Origin: Chlorobiales bacterium
Lineage (GTDB): Bacteria > Bacteroidota > Chlorobiia > Chlorobiales > Chlorobiaceae
Direction of reading: 5' to 3'
DNA: 5,713 nucleotides
Assembly: GCA_022360275.1 (NCBI GenBank)
Contig: JAKSDC010000082.1
Span: 1-5,713, forward strand
Every line of letters begins with the position of its first letter. Position 1 is the first letter of the stretch. The position numbers and the translations under genes were made by a program. Below the pieces are notes generated by a model. It was not told the origin of the DNA. It did no database searches and saw only the letters and a program-made list of their open reading frames with translations. Of this stretch, positions 1-5,713 are shown in pieces.

Positions 1-190
1 CCACATTGCCGCTCACATGGCCCCCGCCATACGTGCCCGACGCCTCCACGCCCGTCACCGGCGAGACCGGATCGTTGTCCGCTCCAAGCTCGTCGTCTTC
101 CAACACCGGCGCGCCTCCTTCTACCACGTTCCCCGTCGCCGCAGGACCGCTATCCTCCGTCACTTCGTCTTCATCCGGGTTCGCCGTCGG
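1..190 (-). repeat. Start of a second adhesin repeat unit, truncated by the window edge
   Basis: After VVDDVPTA the protein continues ANPDEDEVTEDSGPAATGNV, then an acidic ELGADNDPVSPVTGVEASGT and GGGHVSGNV. This wording is typical of the linker and first strands of VCBS/DUF5801-like or T1SS-143-like repeats in giant adhesins. The DNA is much richer in GC (about 67% over 1-180) than the preceding repeat. The unit is incomplete, so its family is tentative. Confidence 0.5.
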
Positions 191-1246
191 GACATCGTCA
201 ACAACGCCAACATTGAAGCTGGAAGAAACCGAATCGCCATCAATATCTTTTGCGGTAAAGTTAAATGTCAGAACTAATTGGTTTTCACCGTCGGCATCGA
301 AGTGATCCAGCTGATCGAGCTGCGTATAGGTATAGGATTGTTCACCTGCCTGTGAATCGGGATTGTTGATCACCACTTTGAAAACCTGCTGATCCTCATC
401 CGGTATACCATTTGGAAGCAAGTCTCCGGTATAACCGATAAGCGTGTGACCATCCGGTGAAACATAATATTTCACCTCCTGACCTGCTGAAGTCAACCCG
501 ACAGGCGGTGTATTCCCCTCAAAAAACGTATCAAAGGCTTCATCCCCCGGAATTAACGCAAGGGAACCGCCGCCGACAGGCTCTTCAGACTGATCACTGC
601 CGTCAGGAACAAGATCATCTTCGTCAACGAGTGCATCCTCGGGAATATCGATTTCAGGCTGTGTATCGGGAATACGACGTTCGCTTTCCTCGAATTCCCT
701 GAAAACTCTCACCACCTCTTCCCTTTCCTGCCTGTCCAGAGGTGCAAGCGAAAATTCAATCCTGGGATCATGCGTTGCACGCCCTTCCATAAAAGGGTCG
801 CCATATCCTGATCTGACGCCGAGAAAAGGCTTGTATGAACCAACTACGGAAACAAAATGATAATCGGGAGAATCTGGAGGTGCTTCACTTTTTTCAACAC
901 GGATATAACCATGCTGGGTATGTGGGTATTGAGTATTTTCTTCAGTCTTTTCAGAATCTTTGTCCAGAAAAGGATCTTCCCTGTAAGTATCGTCAACCTG
1001 CTCTGCTTCCCGGCTCTCCCTGGGCTGATCGACAAGCTGGCCGATCATTCTGATTTCGCGGTTTTCATCTACAGGAATAATGGAACCGTCCACAATTTCC
1101 AACTCAGCGCTCCCGCCTTCCCAGGTAACCAGAACCTCGCCTTCATATACCTTGTCACCCGGCTTGAGAGCACGCAAACTGCCGTCTTCCGACCGCACAA
1201 AAGCGGTGCCGTTGACTTTGAGTACCGTCGCTACAACTCTACCCAT
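1..1246 (-). CDS. Large T1SS-exported adhesin, N-terminal 415 residues (retention module + T1SS-143-like repeat), partial
   Basis: This is the start of a probable giant surface adhesin; the C-terminal part lies outside the window. The frame is open from the ATG at 1246-1244 down to position 2. Residues 1-71 (MGRVVATVLKVNGTAFVR..., then LKPGDKVYEGEVLVTWEGGS, then a hydrophobic-acidic strand pattern) resemble the retention modules of LapA/BapA-type proteins; FecR-like domains have a similar look. Residues 72-204 are an acidic, unrecognised linker. Residues about 205-352 fit a T1SS-143-type repeat (GLTSAGQEVKYYVSPDG, TYTQLDQLDH, DIDGD, VVDDVPTA). From about 353 the next repeat begins (NPDEDEVTEDSGP..., GADNDPVSPVTGVEASG). 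There is no signal peptide, as expected for T1SS cargo whose signal is C-terminal. An in-frame ATG at 1288 would add 14 residues, but 1246 was chosen because the family usually begins with this M-x-x-VV motif and a G-rich tract precedes it. The upstream genes encode its likely exporter. The adhesin role is inferred. Confidence 0.88.
   Translation of the reverse strand, partial: MGRVVATVLKVNGTAFVRSEDGSLRALKPGDKVYEGEVLVTWEGGSAELEIVDGSIIPVDENREIRMIGQLVDQPRESREAEQVDDTYREDPFLDKDSEKTEENTQYPHTQHGYIRVEKSEAPPDSPDYHFVSVVGSYKPFLGVRSGYGDPFMEGRATHDPRIEFSLAPLDRQEREEVVRVFREFEESERRIPDTQPEIDIPEDALVDEDDLVPDGSDQSEEPVGGGSLALIPGDEAFDTFFEGNTPPVGLTSAGQEVKYYVSPDGHTLIGYTGDLLPNGIPDEDQQVFKVVINNPDSQAGEQSYTYTQLDQLDHFDADGENQLVLTFNFTAKDIDGDSVSSSFNVGVVDDVPTANPDEDEVTEDSGPAATGNVVEGGAPVLEDDELGADNDPVSPVTGVEASGTYGGGHVSGNV
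191..634 (-). repeat. T1SS-143-type repeat unit in the adhesin (residues about 205-352)
   Basis: The order of motifs matches what I know of the T1SS-143 repeat family: an acidic lead-in (LVDEDDLVPDG), a GLTSAGQEVKYYVSPDG strand pair, GYTGD, a QQVFKVVINN strand, SYTYTQLDQLDH, LVLTFNFTAKDIDGDS, and VGVVDDVPTA. The length of about 148 residues fits the family. Such units form Ig-like extender domains, and acidic DxDGD loops often bind calcium. Boundaries are approximate. Confidence 0.7.
635..1033 (-). other. Unassigned acidic linker of the adhesin (residues 72-204)
   Basis: This stretch of about 133 residues joins the retention-like module to the first repeat. It is rich in Glu, Asp and Arg and contains a more ordered-looking core at residues 129-171 (YHFVSVVGSYKPFLGVRSGY, then GDPFMEG, then RIEFSLAPLD). 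A charged stretch follows (RQEREEVVRVFREFEESERR, residues 172-191) that may be helical. No di-alanine LapG-type site is present here. I do not recognise a family. Confidence 0.5.
1034..1246 (-). other. Retention-module-like domain of the adhesin (residues 1-71)
   Basis: The segment shows a short beta-rich pattern: VVATVLKVNGTAFVR, SEDGSLRALKPGDKVYEGE, then ELEIVDGSIIPVDENREIRM. In LapA- and BapA-type adhesins a module like this folds in the periplasm before export ends and holds the protein inside the TolC-like pore. Placement next to a LapB/LapC/TolC-type exporter supports the reading. A FecR-type domain is the main alternative label. Confidence 0.65.
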
Positions 1247-1249
1247 GTT

Positions 1250-1255
1250 CCCCCC
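1250..1255 (-). promoter_or_regulatory. G-rich tract in the ribosome-binding position of the adhesin gene
   Basis: Six consecutive G residues (minus strand) lie 3 nt before the ATG at 1246. They can pair with the anti-Shine-Dalgarno only with a G-U wobble, and the spacing is short, so initiation may be weak. The tract supports the 1246 start over the in-frame ATG at 1288, which has no purine-rich tract before it. Confidence 0.4.
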
Positions 1256-1323
1256 GTTTGAGAAAATGACCTTGTTCACCAAAACCATTACTCAACCATA
1301 AAAACACAAGCCATCGACTTGAA

Positions 1324-1357
1324 CCGGTAGCCCTTTTCCGGAAAAAGATCTACCCGG
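1324..1357. repeat. Nested dyad with 12 bp palindrome in the adhesin leader
   Basis: The outer arms CCGGTAG (1324-1330) and CTACCCGG (1350-1357) pair over 7 bp with one bulged base. Inside lies the perfect 12 bp palindrome TTTTCCGGAAAA (1334-1345). The structure starts about 80 nt upstream of the adhesin ATG. No T-run follows on either strand, so it is not an intrinsic terminator. It could be a leader hairpin, a cruciform or a protein-binding site. Confidence 0.45.
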
Positions 1358-1564
1358 AAATCGAGATACAAGACCACAGATTACTATAGGCTCTATGTAC
1401 AGAAGGAATAGCGAGAAGAAGAATAAGGGGCACCAAGAACCGGAGGGAACAACATACCGACCCGCCGCATCGTTACGCTTACTACATACGCCATCCCTAC
1501 AGTTGAACTGCAAACACCGTATGTCATAATGCAATAAGAATTACAGCAAGAAAATCAGCACAGC

Positions 1565-1579
1565 TTCACTCCACGTGAA
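1565..1579. promoter_or_regulatory. TTCAC-N5-GTGAA dyad, possible operator
   Basis: A perfect 5 bp inverted repeat (TTCAC/GTGAA) with a 5 nt spacer, containing CACGTG, lies just downstream of the candidate -10 element. This position suits a repressor site. No known consensus is claimed. Confidence 0.25.
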
Positions 1580-1589
1580 TCCTTTTACT

Positions 1590-1618
1590 ATTTTATATCA
1601 AACATGTAATGTTGTTAT
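1590..1618 (-). promoter_or_regulatory. Weak candidate sigma-70 promoter for the adhesin gene
   Basis: On the minus strand ATAACA (1618-1613, 4 of 6 matches to TTGACA) is followed after 17 nt by TAAAAT (1595-1590, 5 of 6 matches to TATAAT). If used, it would give a leader of about 335 nt before the adhesin ATG. AT-rich DNA makes chance matches common, so this is only a candidate. Confidence 0.25.
1601..1613. promoter_or_regulatory. Short dyad inside the candidate promoter spacer
   Basis: AACAT-GTA-ATGTT is a perfect 5 bp inverted repeat with a 3 nt centre. It sits between the candidate -35 and -10 elements of the adhesin promoter, where a regulator could act. No regulator family is assigned, and a dyad of this size can occur by chance. 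Confidence 0.25.
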
Positions 1619-1815
1619 AATGCTGCCATCCGGGAAAGAATAGGAGAAAACGCAGCAAAGAAAAGAATGGATCGGAGATAACTACAACCAATCCGAAAGT
1701 CCTCTTTTTTTATTATACTAATTTTTTTCCGTATTTCCCTAAATCGTTCACCCGGAACACTCTCACAATCCAACCCGATCAATCAGTCAATCATGAGTTA
1801 TGAACGGTTTTTTAT

Positions 1816-1845
1816 GAGCGGGTATCATGTAGTGCTGAAACGCTC
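1816..1845. repeat. Weak inverted repeat downstream of the adaptor gene
   Basis: GAGCG (1816-1820) and CGCTC (1841-1845) form a 5 bp stem with a 20 nt loop, 24 nt beyond the adaptor stop codon. On the minus strand the stem is followed by ATAAAAAA and not by a T-run, so it lacks the usual terminator form. It may mark or stabilise the 3' end of the exporter transcript. Confidence 0.2.
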
Positions 1846-1868
1846 GGTTTAGGAGATAGTTGCGATTC

Positions 1869-3287
1869 TCATCTCTCTTTCATGGCATTCGATGTTGCGC
1901 GGAGAATCGGTTTCAACAGGTACATCAACACCGTTCGTTTCCCGGTAAGAATATCCACCTGAGCCATCATTCCGGGGATAATCGGAAGACCTTCACGTAT
2001 AGCTGCCGCGGGGGTTTTCACACGGACAAGATAAAAAGTATTGCCCTCTTCGTCGGTAACCGTGTCCGGGCTGATATGGTATACATCTCCCTTCATTCCA
2101 CCGTATATCGAGAACTCGTATGCTGTCAGCTTGACCATAGCTTTCTGTCCGGGATGCACGAAAGCAATATCTTTTGGCGACACCTTAACCTCGACTTCAA
2201 GACTGTCACCAAGCGGTACGACATCTGCCACTCTGCCGCCCGGCTTGACAACTCCCCCTATGGTACTGATATAAACCCTCTGTACCGTTCCGTTGACAGG
2301 AGCCTTGATTTCCGCACGTTGAACCCGGTCGGCAAGACCTTTGGCTCCCTGACTCATACTGGCAATTTTACTCAACACATCGGCAAGCTCTTCCCTCCAC
2401 TTGTTCCGGCTGTTGAGCTCCGTTTCCTGAACCTGCTCTCTGGCTTCCTCAACCGATCGCTCCAGCGTCGCCTTTCTTGCTATCGCCGCATCACGCTCTC
2501 CGCGGGCGTTTGCAACATCTCTGCGGAGCCTTATCACCTCCACTTCCGACACCGCACCCGACTTGAGCAGAGGCTGGGTTTTGTTCAGTTCCTGCGCTGC
2601 AAGCCCGTATGCCTGACGAGCCTGAACCAAACGGGCCTCAACCTCTTCAAGCTCATGCTCTTTCTGGAAAAGTTTTTCACGCATGATGGTCATCTGCGAA
2701 TCAAACTCCCTTTTACTTTCCGCATACAGGCGCTTTTCATGCTCGACTATCTGCGGAACGTCTTTCAGCTTCTTTTCCGGCAGATCAAGCGGCGTATCTT
2801 CAGCAAGAGCACGCAAACGAGCAGCACGGGCAATCAGGCTAAGCACCTCATATTCACGTTCCTGCAAAGAGGAAGTATACCTGGTCGGGTCGATGCGCAT
2901 CAGCAGATCACCGGCTTCGACTACATTGCCTTCCTGTACGAGAATCTCTTCAACAACGCCCCCGTCCAGGGACTCGATTACCTGAAGCCTTGAAGAAGGG
3001 ATGACTTTTCCGGCACCTCGTGTCACTTCATCGAGAGGCGCAACTGCAGCCCAGAGCAAAAGAAGCAGCAGGGTTATACCGAATATTTTCAGGAGCGCAC
3101 GCGCCCTTATCGGTTCTTGTTGAATCTGGGCCCAGTCAGCATCGCCAACCCAGTCAGCAGGTTCTTCCTCCTCCAGCGGAATCCACCGCCGGAAAATCAT
3201 GTCGACATACCCACGACCTTTTTCACCTGACGATTTGATAAACTCGCCAAGACGCTCGAATCCTCTGCTGGTTCTCGGATCGATCAT
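1869..3287 (-). CDS. HlyD/LapC-family type I secretion periplasmic adaptor (membrane fusion protein)
   Basis: A 472-residue adaptor that links the inner membrane ABC exporter to the TolC-type channel. Residues 1-65 are a cytoplasmic N-terminal tail, followed by one membrane helix at about 66-84 (LLKIFGITLLLLLLWAAVAP). Next comes the first lipoyl half at about 89-133 (GAGKVIPSSRLQVIESLDGG, VQEGNVVEAGDLLMRIDP). A long coiled-coil hairpin spans about 137-325 and includes LLKSGAVSEVEVIRLRRDVA. The second lipoyl half, IKAPVNGTVQRVYISTIGGV, is at about 327-346, followed by a beta-barrel region. The C-terminal family signature is IIPGMMAQVDILTGKRTVL (436-454) plus YLLKPI. Length is normal for T1SS HlyD proteins. 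The start overlaps the ABC gene's stop (ATGA), with a strong GGAGGG 7 nt upstream, so the two are probably translationally coupled. LapC is the closest functional label by context. Confidence 0.95.
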   Translation of the reverse strand: MIDPRTSRGFERLGEFIKSSGEKGRGYVDMIFRRWIPLEEEEPADWVGDADWAQIQQEPIRARALLKIFGITLLLLLLWAAVAPLDEVTRGAGKVIPSSRLQVIESLDGGVVEEILVQEGNVVEAGDLLMRIDPTRYTSSLQEREYEVLSLIARAARLRALAEDTPLDLPEKKLKDVPQIVEHEKRLYAESKREFDSQMTIMREKLFQKEHELEEVEARLVQARQAYGLAAQELNKTQPLLKSGAVSEVEVIRLRRDVANARGERDAAIARKATLERSVEEAREQVQETELNSRNKWREELADVLSKIASMSQGAKGLADRVQRAEIKAPVNGTVQRVYISTIGGVVKPGGRVADVVPLGDSLEVEVKVSPKDIAFVHPGQKAMVKLTAYEFSIYGGMKGDVYHISPDTVTDEEGNTFYLVRVKTPAAAIREGLPIIPGMMAQVDILTGKRTVLMYLLKPILRATSNAMKER

Positions 3288-5440
3288 GAGTCGGCCCTCC
3301 TGATCTGCCCCTTCTTGAGCGCCTCCAATACATTTTCTTTGGAACCATCCGCAACAAGCCTGCCGCCGTCGAGAACAAGAATCCGATCCACAAGCTCGAG
3401 CAGAGAAGAGCGATGAGTAACAACCAGCATGGTTTTGTTCTCGGCAAACAGTTTCAATCGCGATTTGAACATCGACTCGGTCGTCGTATCCATGGACGAT
3501 GTCGGCTCGTCAAGCAGCAAAATAGGAGGATCGGCAATAACCGCCCGCGCGATCGCAACTCCTTGTCTCTGGCCGCCTGAAAGATTCTCACCCCGTTCCC
3601 CTACCTGCATCTGAAAACCATGGGGATGCTTGTCAACAAATTGATCAATTGTTCCTATCCTTGCAGCTCGGAGTATTTCCTGATCGCTTGCCTGACTGTA
3701 AGACATCGTTATGTTTTCCCGCAGCGAACCAAAAAAGAGAGTGACATCCTGCGGCACATGGCCAAGATTCCTGCGCAATTCCGCAGGGTCGAGCTGGCGA
3801 CTGTCAACCCCGTCGATCAGCACCGCGCCGCTTGAAGGATGATACAAACCGGAAATCAACCTCTCCAGAGTGGTTTTTCCCGAACCGACTCTTCCCAGCA
3901 CAGCAACATGTTCCCCGGCCTTGATATGGAAAGAGAGGTTGCTGAGTGCTTCGTTTTCCTGGTTGGGATAGGTAAACTGAACATCCTTGAAAACAATATC
4001 CCCTTTGAATGTTTGTCTTGTCACAAAGGACGCATCGGCTGGCCGCTCGACAGGACGGTCCATTATCTCATTCAAAGAGGTCATCGATGTTTCCGCCTGA
4101 TGGTACTGGGTAAGCAATGCCGCGCTCTGGCTTACCGGCGCCATGGCTCTTGATGAAAGAATATAGACTGCAATCAGACCGCCCATACTCAAATGGCCTG
4201 CTGCCACAAGGTAAACACCCACGATGATGATCGTAACCGATACAAAATTCTGCACCCAGTATGCACCGGAACTCACCGATGCAGAAAGCAGCCTCAACTG
4301 CTCCCCTATTCTGGCAAGGTAGGCGACAAGCTCTTCCCATTTTGCCTGGAACCTGCCTTCGGCACCGAGAAGTTTGATGGTCTCCATTCCGACGAGGCTC
4401 TCGATTAATGTCGCATTGCGTTGCGCGCCGAGCCGGTAGGTCTTCTCCGTAAGATCATGCAGCTTTCCCTGAACCGTCACGGCATAAAGAAAAACCGCTA
4501 CGGCACCGAGCAATACGGGAATCGCCAGCGGCCAGGCAATCAAAGCGATAACCAGAACGAACAACAAAGCAAAAGGGAGATCCACCAGGGCGGCAACGGT
4601 TGTCGAGGTAATAAAGGTACGGATAAACTCAAAAGCCTGGAGATTCGATGCGAATGATCCGACAGAGGCCGGGCGTTTTTCCATCTTTAGGCCCAATACC
4701 TGTTCCATAATGGAAGATGACAGCTTGACGTCCGCCCTTGTTGCAGCCAGATCGATAAAATATACCCGGGCAAGCCGCATCGCAACATCAGCGCAAAGAA
4801 CAAGCAGAACAGCAGAAGAGGTTACCCAGAGCGTATCGATAGCAAGGTTGGGCAAGACACGGTCGTACACGTTACGGATAAACAGAGGCATTGCCAGGGC
4901 AAAAAGGTTTATCATGACCGCCGCAACGAGAATATCACGGTAGAGAAGTTTGTTCTCTTCGACAACGCCCCAAAACCAGTGACGGTGTCTGAGTTTGCGA
5001 ACTTCGGGGGTACGGATATCGTAACGAAAAACCGGGCGGACATATATTGCGTAGCCGGAATACCTCTCTTCGATATCCGACAGATCAACGTTTACAGGAG
5101 CATCGGGCAAATCCGACCACGTCACTGAAGCCTTATCGTCTTGCACGCTGTGAAGAACACAGGCATCATCACGATCAAGCAGCAGAACAACAGGAAAAAG
5201 CGCCGGATTCAGCGAAGCTATCCGGCGCTTGACGATTTTACTGGTGAATCCTGCCCGTTTGACGACCCTTGAAAAAAGGGCCGGTGTTATCTTTCCGTTA
5301 TTCAGAGGAAAACCGGCAAGCAGGGTATTCCTCTCCAATGTATGCCCATGGGTTTTTCCCAACGTCATCAGGCACTCAAGTAACGCATCCTGCCCTACAG
5401 GTTCTGCCTCAACCGCCTGATCCGGTTTCTCTTTGTCCAT
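3284..5440 (-). CDS. Type I secretion ABC exporter with degenerate C39-like domain (LapB/RtxB type)
   Basis: A 718-residue inner membrane ABC exporter that powers secretion of the adhesin. Residues about 15-140 form a C39-peptidase-like domain. The place of the catalytic Cys appears to be Ala19 (in DALLECL), so it should bind cargo without cutting it. The membrane domain spans about 165-430 with several helices (VAAVMINLFALAMPLFIRNV; ALLFVLVIALIAWPLAIPVL; VSVTIIIVGVYLVAAG). The nucleotide-binding domain begins near 480: Walker A GRVGSGKT (516-523), Q-loop Gln564, signature LSGGQ (620-624), Walker B ILLLDEP (640-646, catalytic Glu645), D-loop SSMD (648-651) and switch His676. All ATPase motifs are intact. 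Length is typical for LapB/RtxB-type exporters. The gene begins 14 nt after the channel gene's stop without a clear Shine-Dalgarno, and it overlaps the adaptor by 4 bp. Confidence 0.95.
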   Translation of the reverse strand: MDKEKPDQAVEAEPVGQDALLECLMTLGKTHGHTLERNTLLAGFPLNNGKITPALFSRVVKRAGFTSKIVKRRIASLNPALFPVVLLLDRDDACVLHSVQDDKASVTWSDLPDAPVNVDLSDIEERYSGYAIYVRPVFRYDIRTPEVRKLRHRHWFWGVVEENKLLYRDILVAAVMINLFALAMPLFIRNVYDRVLPNLAIDTLWVTSSAVLLVLCADVAMRLARVYFIDLAATRADVKLSSSIMEQVLGLKMEKRPASVGSFASNLQAFEFIRTFITSTTVAALVDLPFALLFVLVIALIAWPLAIPVLLGAVAVFLYAVTVQGKLHDLTEKTYRLGAQRNATLIESLVGMETIKLLGAEGRFQAKWEELVAYLARIGEQLRLLSASVSSGAYWVQNFVSVTIIIVGVYLVAAGHLSMGGLIAVYILSSRAMAPVSQSAALLTQYHQAETSMTSLNEIMDRPVERPADASFVTRQTFKGDIVFKDVQFTYPNQENEALSNLSFHIKAGEHVAVLGRVGSGKTTLERLISGLYHPSSGAVLIDGVDSRQLDPAELRRNLGHVPQDVTLFFGSLRENITMSYSQASDQEILRAARIGTIDQFVDKHPHGFQMQVGERGENLSGGQRQGVAIARAVIADPPILLLDEPTSSMDTTTESMFKSRLKLFAENKTMLVVTHRSSLLELVDRILVLDGGRLVADGSKENVLEALKKGQIRRADS
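3295..3300 (-). promoter_or_regulatory. Ribosome-binding site of the adaptor gene
   Basis: GGAGGG lies 7 nt before the ATG at 3287, inside the last codons of the ABC gene. This fixes the adaptor start and supports coupled translation at the ATGA overlap. Confidence 0.8.
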
Positions 5441-5454
5441 ATGATAGGGTTGTA

Positions 5455-5713
5455 TTACTCAATGACGCTGCTCACTTCCCTGACGGATCCTTTCGGAGCC
5501 TCCAGAGAACAGTGATCAGCTTCTTTGACCGCCGGCCACCCATGGTAATCCAGTTCCTCGAGCGTCGGCAGGTCGTAACGTACCACATCCATATCATGCA
5601 ACAGACGACCCATCGCCGCCAGCGTCCGGGCGCCGGCCACCCTCAGATCATACTCACCGTTGACATAAGCTCGCTGCGCCTGGTAGTACTCGTTCTCCGT
5701 ATCCAGCAGATCA
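5455..5713 (-). CDS. TolC-family outer membrane channel of the T1SS, C-terminal 85 residues, partial
   Basis: Only the 3' end is in the window; the frame is open to the edge. The fragment begins DLLDTENEYYQAQRAYVNGE, then YDLRVAGARTLAAMGRLL, the well-known wording of the last periplasmic helix of TolC/LapE/AggA-type proteins (LLDxExxxxxAxxxYxxxxYDxxxAxxxLLxxxGxL). A tail of about 45 residues follows (LPTLEELDYHG..., SVREVSSVIE), ending in TAA. The full protein would be a trimeric outer membrane tunnel that docks onto the adaptor. It is the first of the three exporter genes visible here and lies 14 nt upstream of the ABC gene, so the three are probably co-transcribed. An internal Met at 5640 is not the true start, because the conserved helix extends above it. 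Confidence 0.9.
   Translation of the reverse strand, partial: DLLDTENEYYQAQRAYVNGEYDLRVAGARTLAAMGRLLHDMDVVRYDLPTLEELDYHGWPAVKEADHCSLEAPKGSVREVSSVIE

Larger units (their letters stand above)
1247..1868. other. 622 bp non-coding gap between adaptor and adhesin genes
   Basis: The gap is AT-richer than its neighbours. It separates the exporter operon from the adhesin gene on the same strand, so a promoter for the adhesin is expected here. It contains a candidate minus-strand promoter (1590-1618), dyads at 1565-1579, 1601-1613, 1324-1357 and 1816-1845, and poly-T/poly-A tracts around 1704-1730. A perfect minus-strand TATAAT at 1712-1717 lacks a fitting -35, and so does a plus-strand TATAAT at 1616-1621. 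I found no clear intrinsic terminator, no c-di-GMP riboswitch core and no convincing small gene. Confidence 0.6.

Noticed and set aside
131..145. PAATG at adhesin residues 368-372 as a LapG-like di-alanine site
   Set aside because: It lies inside the start of a repeat, beyond the first extender unit, and does not match the TAAG-type context; similar wording is common in repeat linkers.
6..305. Plus-strand frames of 99 and 86 codons opposite the adhesin
   Set aside because: They stay open because of high GC on the opposite strand of a coherent adhesin frame.
1292..1534. Minus-strand 80-codon frame in the gap with a hydrophobic stretch
   Set aside because: It begins at TTG with no ribosome-binding site, resembles no known family and has irregular composition. 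It is probably chance.
1616..1621. Plus-strand TATAAT as a promoter
   Set aside because: No fitting -35 element is present and no plus-strand gene lies downstream.
1669..1711. Plus-strand intrinsic terminator before the T-run near 1704-1711
   Set aside because: Only a 4 bp stem with a long loop can be drawn, and no plus-strand gene ends there.
1712..1717. Minus-strand TATAAT as the adhesin promoter
   Set aside because: The -10 is perfect, but no -35 better than 3 of 6 lies at normal spacing, and the flanks are simple A/T tracts.
1247..1868. c-di-GMP riboswitch in the adhesin leader
   Set aside because: I looked for the conserved GEMM core (GACGCAAAGCC-like) on the minus strand and did not find it.
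1860..2993. Plus-strand open frame of 377 codons
   Set aside because: It lies opposite the adaptor gene, whose protein has clear HlyD motifs; the plus-strand translation has no recognisable domain.

Overview
The window holds a type I secretion (T1SS) locus read entirely from the minus strand. In transcription order it has the end of a TolC-family outer membrane channel (5455-5713, cut by the window edge), a LapB/RtxB-type ABC exporter with a degenerate C39-like N-terminal domain (3284-5440), a HlyD-family periplasmic adaptor (1869-3287), a 622 bp non-coding gap (1247-1868), and the first 415 codons of a large secreted adhesin (1-1246, running off the window). The adhesin reading frame was followed by hand from its ATG to position 2 and has no stop.

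The three exporter genes look like one operon: 14 bp lie between the channel and the ABC gene, and the ABC and adaptor genes overlap by 4 bp (ATGA). The cargo gene follows on the same strand behind a long, AT-richer gap that carries several small dyads and a weak candidate promoter. It therefore probably has its own control. No LapD- or LapG-like gene is visible.

The adhesin N-terminus resembles the retention modules of LapA/BapA-type giant adhesins, which stop in the TolC channel and keep the protein on the surface. It is followed by an acidic linker of about 130 residues that I do not recognise, one repeat unit resembling the T1SS-143 family, and the start of another repeat. No typical LapG di-alanine site lies where one is expected. 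Base composition jumps from about 46% GC to about 67% GC where the next repeat begins.

The organism is a Gram-negative (double-membrane) bacterium of moderate GC. The style of the adaptor and adhesin would fit green sulfur bacteria (Chlorobiaceae) or a gammaproteobacterium, but this is a guess. I see no RNA genes, CRISPR arrays, insertion sequences or phage genes.

The system belongs to a known class (T1SS plus RTX-like/LapA-like adhesin). The less ordinary parts are the missing LapG site, the unassigned linker, the composition step inside the adhesin gene, and the dyad-rich leader.
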